A stretch of DNA of 64,000 nucleotides, taken from Limonium bicolor (taxonomy: Eukaryota; Streptophyta; Magnoliopsida; Caryophyllales; Plumbaginaceae). Below the pieces are notes generated by a model. It was not told the DNA's origin and searched no databases. It saw only the letters and a program-made list of their open reading frames with translations. Location: contig CM041780.1 in assembly GCA_023374045.1 (NCBI GenBank), positions 95,823,005-95,887,004 of the forward strand. Reading direction: 5' to 3'. The position numbers and the translations under genes are program-made. Below are positions 57,192-64,000 of this stretch, piece by piece (within the stretch, counting starts at the first letter, position 1; every line of letters begins with the position of its first letter).

Positions 57192-58359
57192 ATGAAGAAA
57201 ATAATGTCAGCCATCACTGTGGAGGCGGATAGAATGCCTGCCACTGCTGGAACTGGGCTAGTAGAGCTGCATAATCCTCCTGGGAGCAACGGGCCTGCTC
57301 CTGAAGAGTCCCCATCTCTGCCTGATAGCGACGCTCCATGGCCTCAAAGCGGGACTCCAGCTGCTCATACTCGGAACGCGTGACCGTATCACTCGCAGGA
57401 GTGGGCTGTGCTGCATAAGCATCCCCAACGTGCTCAGTAGGTGGGGGAGCGGGCTCTGACGGACCCTCGTCGGCTTCTCTCTAGCGCTTCTGTGGTCGGG
57501 GTGCAGTCTTCTTCCTCCACGTCACCCCATCGAACTCAAACCACATCTTCTTTAATGCCCCGACGTCGATGGGGGACCTCTCAGGATGAAACCCCTCGGA
57601 TGTGATAGACATCTGCTACTGAAGTAACTGACATATCATGATAGGGAAGCCAAGCTTATGCCTGTCCTTGTGCTCTACAATGTGGTGAAGGTGCAGGGAG
57701 ATGACCTTCGGTAGATAAGTGATCTCCGCTGCCCCAGCAAATGTGGATTTAGTATAGCTTGGAGGAGGAAGCAGTCAGTGTGACTCAGATCAGAGCTGTG
57801 CCGCGAGAGAACATTGGTAACCAGTAGTGCAAATAGGACATGCTCCCGTGGGTCCTGAAGCATATCATCAGGGATGACCTGCTTCAAAGGGTCATCACCT
57901 CGGCGTCGGCGCGGACCGTGGATCATGGCTGGGAGATAGTGGTTGAGGGCAGCAGCTTGGAAGTCGGTAGCACTGAGGTGCTCTGGTGGAGGAGGAGTGG
58001 GGTAAGGTAGCCCAAGATAACGGGCAATGTCCACTAGTGAGATCATGTCGTTGAAACCCTCAACACTGGAGTGGACTTGCCCGTCCTGACAGAAAGCGTT
58101 TGCATAGAACATCCGGACCAACCGCTCGGAGTAGGGCCCCCCATGTCCAAGATCTTCCCCAACCGTATTGGTCAAGGAGTTCCCGCAACCCGAGCTGACG
58201 CTGAAGTTCAGGTATGACCCGGCGCTCAGCGATGATGTCAGCTCCCTTTTCAAACCACGCTCGTGCTTCCTCATTTCTGAATATATCGGGGCGTGGGTAG
58301 CTGGAGCTGGCATCAGCCCTTCCACATTTCTTAGACCTGCAGGTTAGCTTGCGCAACAT
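57192..58359 (-). pseudogene. env-like ORF of Athila-like element (putative plant transposon protein)
   Basis: Located between integrase and the 3' LTR, where Athila elements carry an env-like or 'putative plant transposon protein' ORF. From about 58359: FRNEEARAWFEKGADIIAERRVIPELQ, then a shift to the frame with LRELLDQYGWG and ERLVRMFYANAFCQDGQVHS, and on to YLGLPYPTPPPP. It has a frameshift near 58200, another near 57690, and stops around 57615 and 57485. The tail (to 57220) is a glutamine/glutamate-rich coiled coil (EYEQLESRFEAMERRYQ). I see no transmembrane segment or signal peptide, so a membrane role is not supported. It is presumably expressed from a spliced or subgenomic RNA when intact. 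Confidence 0.75.
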
Positions 58360-59376
58360 CTGCTAAAAGAGAAGCAGTCAATACATGCAATGGCAAAGAT
58401 AAATAGCTCAATATATACACACATTCTATCCAAAATCCGACAGAGTCTCCCCTAAAAATTCATCATTCACCACAACATGGTTCAATCAATCTTTCATTTT
58501 CAGTGTTTGTAGCTTCAACAAGCAATGACCAGAAGAGACTTAATAAAATTTCTGTAACAAAGTGTTCTAGCAATATCAGTTCAATGTCTCAATCAATTGC
58601 ACAAGCACAAATCAAACCACAATATCAAACGTACACGTGCTCAACATAATTGTGCAGCTTAATTAACTCTAAAAAGCAACTTGTACCATGCTAGAATTTC
58701 AACTCCATTATGCAAATTAAGCTCAGTAAACTGGAAAATTTTGCAGATTTTCGATTTGAACTACCCTTGATTTCGAAATCAATCTCAAACACCACGAATG
58801 AAGTAGGGAAGTAGAGGAATTACCTTGTTTGATCCGTATAAACGTATAGAAGCAGCGAAAACGGCAAAATCGACAAGATATGGCTTAGAAAAATCCCAAA
58901 ATCATAAGCTAGGGTTCGAACTCGGCGGCTCAAAATCGGGTCGATTCCAGTTATTTGTTTGTCGAATGCAGGTGCTAGGAAGGTGGAGAATTCAAAGACG
59001 ATGATTTTGATAGCAAGATTGTAAAATTTGGCTAAGAATTGAAGTAGTTATGGTCGATTGAGTGATTTGGCGATTTTAAGTATCGCTGCTGCTCGCGTGT
59101 GGGTTTGGGGGTGTTATGAACATTAAAGCTCGGACGTGCGGTTTATAGGCATATTTTTCACCTGTCCGAACTTCGACGTTCGGACTAAAGTTTGGACGTG
59201 CCCAAAATATGATCCAAATTGTTCTTTTTGCCGCCAAAAGTAATGCAGAAAAGTGATGAACTCAGAACAAAGCTAAAACAACAAATTAAAGCAAAATTAA
59301 GGTACCGAAAACACTGGGTTGCCTTCCAGCCAGCTGCTCTTCTTTAACGTCTTTAGCTAGATGAATCTAACCAATT
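58360..59376 (-). other. Spacer between integrase and env-like ORF
   Basis: Non-coding, about 1 kb. It includes one GTCCGAAC/GTTCGGAC hairpin pair with related CGGAC words at 59130-59200. A spliced leader or promoter for the env-like ORF would be expected here, but I cannot identify one. Confidence 0.6.
59130..59200. repeat. GTCCGAAC hairpin in internal spacer of Athila-like element
   Basis: TGTCCGAACTTCGA followed by CGTTCGGAC (59162-59183) forms a strong stem, flanked by GCTCGGACGTGC and AGTTTGGACGTGC. The arm sequence equals that of the chromovirus LTR units. Confidence 0.85.
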
Positions 59377-60723
59377 TTATAGTGAAGGTACGAGATCTGC
59401 CCCACTGGCGTTAGTCAGTTTACTCATTTTCTTGAACTTATGACGTTCCCGCCATAGGAGTGTCGTCTTTTGTTCCTTTGGTCTTGGGGCTTCGAGGTTA
59501 TCTTCGTGCTCCTGCACAAATGAAATTTCTAACAAAGCACTATTATCAGCAGGAATACCGGCATACCTTTTTAGGCGGGACCCATTGACTTTGAAACATT
59601 CTCCTTTCTTGTTACGGAGTTCATAAACACCAAAAGGAGTGGTCCCAACTACCTGGAATGGTCCGACCCAGTGAGATTTGAGCTTTCCTGGAAATATTTT
59701 CAATCGGGAGTTATAAAGTAGCACCCAGTCACCATCCTGAAATTCGTGTTTTTGGATCATTTGATCATGGTGTTTCTTGGTGCGCTCCTTGTATATTTTC
59801 GCACTATGGTATGCTTGATCCCTTAGCTCCTCGAGTTCAGAAAGTTGAAACTTACGATGTTCCCCGGCAGCTTCTATATCAAAGTTCAGGGCTTTGAGCA
59901 CCCAATATGCCTTATGTTCGAGTTCGACAGGAAAGTGGCATGATTTTCCATAGACGAGCTTAAAAGGAGACATCCCGATGGGAGTCTTAAATGCGGTGCG
60001 GTAAGCCCATAGCGCATCATCTAATTTTAACGCCCAATCTTTCCGTGAGGAGTTAACGGTTTTCTGGAGAATCCATTTTAACTCACGATTGGAAACTTCT
60101 GCTTGGCCGTTTGTCTAGGGGTGATAAGGTAGTGCTACATTGTGACGCACCCCGTATTTACCCATTAGCGCTTCAAATGAACGGTTGCAGAAGTGGGATC
60201 CTCCGTCGCTGATAATGATTCTAGGCACGCCAAAATGGTTGAAGATGTGCTTTTTAAGGAATTTGGTTACGGTCTTTGAATCTGCATGATGACAGGGTAT
60301 AGCTTCTACCCATTTTGACACGTAATCCACTGCCACTAAAACATATTGGTGGCCCTGCGAGGAAGGAAAGGGCCCCATAAAATCAATGCCCCAGCAATCA
60401 AAGAGTTCTACTTCCAGTATTCCCTGTTGTGGCATTTCATGTCTCCTAGATGTGTTACCCATTCTCTGACAATTATCACATCGGGTGCAGAATTGGTATA
60501 CATCCTTGTGAAGAGTTGGCCAGTAAAATCCTGATGCTAGGATCTTGGCAGCGGTCCTTGTGGGTCCATGATGGCCACGGGCGTCCCGTGAATGACAAAA
60601 ATTTATGACACTGTGAACTTCATCTTCAGGGAGACACCGGCGAATTAACCCATCCGCACAGACTCGGAACAAATATGGATCTTCCCAGAAATAATGTTTT
60701 GCATCAGAGAGGAATTTCTTCTT
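59377..60723 (-). pseudogene. Integrase (Athila-like)
   Basis: Minus-strand integrase, one reading frame with RNase H. The zinc-binding region (HSRDARGHHGPTRTA and CTRCDNCQRMG) is followed by the catalytic core with GIDFMGPFPSSQG and IIISDGGSHFCNRSF. After a TAG at 60115-60117 come [29 protein letters not shown] and a C-terminal domain with [16 protein letters not shown]. Only two amber codons (60724-60726, 60115-60117) interrupt about 660 codons of RNase H-integrase. Both lie where related Athila proteins carry glutamine. The frame closes at 59377. Confidence 0.9.
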
Positions 60724-61400
60724 CTAGGAGTAAGATAAATCGTGTGGTATTGTTCCAGAGACGAGATAGTTGGCCAGGTCCGCATACCATGGCTCTTGTA
60801 CCATGGTGATGGAAAAGGCAGTCTCATCGGGGAAGAATTCATTGATAGGCACACTATCCATTGGAACTACCAACCGGGAGAGATGGTCAGCAACAACATT
60901 TAATTTTCTGCTCTTGTCTTTGACTTCTATGTCAAACTCATGAAGTAAAAGAATCCAGCGCAACAAGCGAGGCTTGGCTTCTTGTTTTACAAATAGGTAT
61001 CTGAGAGCAGAGTGGTCGGTGTGCACTATTACTTTGCTTCCCCACAAGTACGACCTGAACTTATCAAGGGAGAACACTATAGCCAGAAGCTCTTTTTCAG
61101 TGGTAGTATAGTTCTTTTGGGCCTCGTTTAGTGTCTTGCTGGCGTAAGCAATTACTCTCAAAATCTTCTCTTTTTTCTGGCATAACGCTGCCCCCACTGC
61201 ATAGTCACTGGCATCGTACATGATCTCAAACGGGAGAGACCAGTCGGGTGATATGACAACAGGTGCAGATACCAATTTTTGTTTTATTCTATTGAAAGCA
61301 GATAAACAACTATCATCAAAATGAAAAGGGGCATCTTTCAGTAGCAGGTCGGTCAACGGTTTGGTGAGTTTTGAAAAGTCTTGTATGAACCGTCGATAGA
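60724..61400 (-). pseudogene. RNase H (Athila-like)
   Basis: Motifs [48 protein letters not shown] and [10 protein letters not shown] are in the usual order with the acidic residues intact. It is separated from reverse transcriptase by a 1-bp deletion near 61411, where the FLGH motif becomes FLGM and the frame is lost. It ends at TAG 60724-60726, immediately before KKKFLSDAKHYFW, which is in frame. Confidence 0.9.
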
Positions 61401-62100
61401 ATCTTGCATGCCGAGGAAAGCTCGAATATCTTTAACAGAGGTTGGTGCCGGTAATTTTTCTATGACCTCCACCTTGGCCTTATCAACCTCAATTCCTTCA
61501 GCTGACACTTTATGTCTAAGGACAATCCCGACCTTGACCATGAAGTGACATTTTTCCCAGTTTAAAACGAGATTTGTATCCTCACACCGGCCTAGGATCA
61601 AATCGAGTTGTGCTAAGCATTTATCAAAACTAGAGCCATAGACAGAGAAGTCATCCATAAATACCTATGCTCTGTTCGATGAAATCAGCGAAGATAGCTT
61701 GATGCATCGCTGGAAGGTAGCAGGGGCATTACATAGTCCGAAGGGCATTCGTCGGTATGCAAAGGTGCCATATGGACAAGTGAAAGTGGTCTTGTCCTGG
61801 TCCTCCGGTGCGATTGGTATCTGGAAGTACCCTGAGAACCCATCCAGAAAGCAATAGTATTCCTGCCCTGCTAGTCTTCTAACATTGATCAATAAAGGGT
61901 AGAGGGAAGTGATCTTTCCTGGTTGCCAAGTTTAAGTGCCTATAGTCGATACACATGCGCCAACCAGTGATTTTTCTTTGAGGGACAGCCTCTCCCTTAT
62001 CATTCACAACAGCCTCATGCCCCCTTCTTCGGGACAACTTGTACAGGGCTTACCCATGGACTGTCAGAGATGGGGTATATGATATCTGCGTCTAAGAGCT
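61353..62100 (-). pseudogene. pol: Reverse transcriptase (Athila-like)
   Basis: The wording DSPWVSPVQVVPKKGG (about 62070), then GQEYYCFLDGFSGYFQIPIAPEDQ, TCPYGTFAYRRMPFGLCNAPATFQRC and the catalytic box MDDFSVYGSSFDKCLAQ (61658) identifies an Athila/Tat-type reverse transcriptase. Frameshifts or stops occur near 62020, 61930, 61665 and 61411, so the domain lies in several frames. It is similar to, but not the same copy as, the fragment at 16613-16903. Confidence 0.88.
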
Positions 62101-62518
62101 TCAAAATTTCTTTCTTCACCACCTCTTTCAAGTTTGGGTTAAGCCGACGTTGGGGCTGTCTGACAGTTTTGTAATTGTCCTCCATATATGTGATGCGTGC
62201 AGTAGGAGGGGTTAATTCCTTTGATATCAGCGAGAGTCCACCCGATCGCTGTTTTATGTTTCTTCAACACCGCAAGTAGCCTATTTTCTTGCCCGGAATT
62301 CAGAGAGGAGGAAATAATGACGGCAATTGGTTATTTTAGCTAAAAAGGCGTACTTAAGGTTAGAAGGAAGTTCCTTAAGCTCGAGTTCTGGTGGTGCTCC
62401 ACTGAGGGAATGGATTTTTGTGGCTCTCTGTCAAGTCTTTCAATTGGAGGGCGGTAGGCTTGATAACCTGCTCTTCCTTTCTCCACATACGCCAGCATGG
62501 CGTTAACTTCCGGATCCT
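62101..62518 (-). pseudogene. Degraded linker between protease and reverse transcriptase
   Basis: Short broken frames. A piece near 62450-62520 (YVEKGRAGYQAYRPP) and a lysine/leucine-rich piece near 62340-62400 fit the protease-to-reverse-transcriptase linker of Athila proteins. There is no single readable frame. Confidence 0.55.
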
Positions 62519-63307
62519 TTACTTTTTTTCCAGGGAAGTGACCAATACTTGCTCCAGCGGTTCGGTTTCAACACTTGGAAAGGAGGATAGGTAATATATG
62601 TCTTCGTCTGTAAAGAAGTCACATTCCTCCTCATCATCATCTATTAAGTCCACTGTTTTTGCCGGATGGGTAAAACTGGAGGTCTTCTTCATCATTTTCT
62701 TCATATCAAACTCGATTTTTTCATCCTCGTACCTCAAGGTGATTTTCCCGTCGTGGACATCAATGACGGCTTTAGCAGTACTCAGAAATGGTCGTCCCAA
62801 AATTAGGGGAACCTCGACATCGTCATCCATCTCTAAAATGACGAAGTCGGCTGGAAAGATAAAGTGATCTACTCTGACCACCAGATCACGGACTATTCCC
62901 ATTGGCTTGATCTCTGATCTATCGGCTAGCTGTAGTTTGAACGGTACCGGCTGCATCTCCCCTCCTTTTACTTTTAAGAAGGTGGCATAAGGCATGATAT
63001 TTATACTGGTCCCCAAGTCGCACAAACCGCTTCCACAGTCCACTCCACCGATAAAACACGGGATAATGGGATTTCCCGGATCTGTTTGTTTGGGAGGGAG
63101 TGCTCGGAGAAGGGCAGCAGAGCATTCCTCTGTGAGGTGAACTGTTTCTTTTCCACTTTTCTTCTTTTTCTTTGTTAAGAGATCCTTCAAGAATTTGGCG
63201 TAGTTGGGCATCTCTTGCAAAGCGTCGATTAGAGGGATATCTAGAGTCAGTTTCTTGAAGATGCTTAAGAATTTAGCAAACTGCTCATCTAGATGCTTCT
63301 TCTTCAT
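62519..63307 (-). pseudogene. Gag C-terminus and protease (Athila-like)
   Basis: 262 open codons. The first 80 residues (FAKFLSIFKKLTLDIPLIDALQEMP in two parts, then lysine-rich) are the conserved Gag end of Athila elements. The protease follows with IPCFIGGVDCGSGLCDLGTSIN, where DLGT stands for the active-site D-S/T-G as in other Athila proteases, and LGRPFLSTAKAVIDVHDGKI. It ends in an acidic linker. The upstream gag is missing. This is the longest intact reading frame of the element. Confidence 0.87.
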
Positions 63308-63531
63308 TTGTTGGGAAATGGGAGTTCAACATGTTTAGGATGAAGATGGGATGTCGATAGTTATTCGAGATGGAGAAGGGGTAGATGAGATAGGAATTTA
63401 GATTTATGGGGAAGATGAGGTTGGATCAGTTGTGTTCTCCATGTTGATGCTAGCCTCCTCTTGGCTATCCTTACCTCTTTTGGTAGTAAGCTCTCGTCCA
63501 CTCCTTAGAGAGATTCCACTCACATTGGTAG
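63308..63531 (-). other. Residual sequence left of terminal LTR
   Basis: About 220 bp without a reading frame, probably degraded gag of the Athila-like element. Nothing further is recognised. Confidence 0.4.
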
Positions 63532-63900
63532 TGTAACACCCCTCTCCATAATCACGATATAATCCCTCACGTAGCAATAAATAAAACGTCTCGCAGCGGA
63601 AAAATAAATAACAATTACAAAACTCACACGGGTGTCACCGGCCATTACTCGCCCATGCGAGCAACGTAGCCATACCACATCCAACTTCCAAAATAAACAA
63701 ACTGCTAACCGCAGTGATAACGAGAAACTCCTATACATCAAACTAAGTCCATAACCATAAACATTGACAAGTGAGCGTCTACCCAATCCTGAAAAATACA
63801 TAACCTTACCATAAGACCATACACCGTCTTCATTACCATACAACATCTCCAACTACCTTGTTCCTGCTCTTCAGCTCCGACAATGATCAACAACCTGAAA
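63532..63900 (-). mobile_element. Partial G-like LTR, minus strand, running into the gap
   Basis: On the minus strand it ends ...GGGGTGTTACA at 63532. The order TGTAACACCCC, GCAGCGGAAAA, then GGTGTCACC resembles the 3' end of the G-family LTRs (15-120), though diverged. No primer-binding site is found next to it, so it is a 3' LTR or a solo LTR. Its remainder is hidden by Ns. Confidence 0.6.
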
Positions 63901-64000
63901 NNNNNNNNNNNNNNNNNNNNNNNNNNNNNNNNNNNNNNNNNNNNNNNNNNNNNNNNNNNNNNNNNNNNNNNNNNNNNNNNNNNNNNNNNNNNNNNNNNNN
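63901..64000. other. Assembly gap (Ns)
   Basis: One hundred undetermined bases at the window end. Confidence 1.

Larger units (their letters stand above)
54185..63531 (-). mobile_element. Athila-like LTR retrotransposon, minus strand, 5' part missing
   Basis: Reading on the minus strand: gag end/protease, reverse transcriptase, RNase H, integrase, a non-coding spacer, an env-like ORF, a second spacer with a purine tract, and the 3' LTR. This order, with an extra ORF after integrase and large non-coding spacers, is characteristic of Athila-group Ty3 elements. Stops and frameshifts occur in every gene, so it is defective. The 5' LTR and most of gag are absent because another LTR begins at 63532. 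Confidence 0.9.

Noticed and set aside
57192..58359. Retroviral-type envelope protein
   Set aside because: There is no signal peptide, cleavage site or membrane anchor. The position matches Athila env-like ORFs, but the sequence supports only the 'putative plant transposon protein' similarity.

Overview
The window is intergenic DNA of a repeat-rich flowering plant, most likely a eudicot. It is built almost entirely of nested Ty3/gypsy LTR retrotransposons, plus one Stowaway-type MITE and one recognisable host gene, a chloroplast-type allene oxide cyclase (AOC) homologue on the minus strand at 17756-18469. Nothing here is prokaryotic: there are no operons and no RNA genes that I can see. Most reading frames are old transposon genes broken by stops and frameshifts. 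I cannot name the species.

Layout. (1) 1-4460 is a minus-strand LTR of a family with very long (about 4.5 kb) LTRs, called 'G' here. It interrupts the gag gene of a Tekay/Del-type chromovirus. (2) 4461-16612 is a head-to-tail pair of that chromovirus: internal region 1, shared LTR A, internal region 2, LTR B. It sits in a fragment of another Ty3 reverse transcriptase (16613-16903). (3) 17291-17526 is the Stowaway MITE, and 17756-18600 is AOC with its promoter. (4) 19754-44554 is an older repeat, 'E0', interrupted by a complete 21.1-kb G element (22002-43124, ATAGG target-site duplication). G contains a 7.5-kb non-autonomous Tat-like element (30741-38243, AGGTG duplication), which contains a 1.7-kb solo LTR (33274-34975, CCTGC duplication). 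This is four levels of nesting, with three of the insertions framed by perfect 5-bp duplications. (5) About 44556-54184 is a diverged relative of G, 'G2', with an LTR, primer-binding site and non-coding interior. (6) 54185-63531 is a minus-strand Athila-like element that keeps its 3' LTR, an env-like ORF, integrase, RNase H, reverse transcriptase and protease remnants. It is cut on the right by another G-like LTR at 63532, and bases 63901-64000 are Ns.

How the parts relate. G and G2 carry LTRs, a tRNA-Met-type primer site and a polypurine tract but no protein genes, so they must have been mobilised by another element's proteins. The Tat-like element has lost sense gag-pol but keeps an intron-containing gene on the opposite strand. 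In the chromovirus and Athila genes, stops commonly fall at glutamine CAG codons that became TAG, as expected from decay of CHG-methylated DNA.

The most unusual signal is structural. Every LTR family examined carries a small array of GC-rich hairpins, with family-specific stems that often contain GTCCG/CGGAC or ACCGGT. In G and G2 the array is three 36-nt hairpins about 72 nt apart. The outer stem (GGTCCGGG) is shared, while the inner stem has changed on both sides together (GACTT/AAGTC versus TTTGT/ACAAA). That is the pattern expected if base pairing itself is maintained. All identities and alignments were judged by eye; no database or folding program was used.
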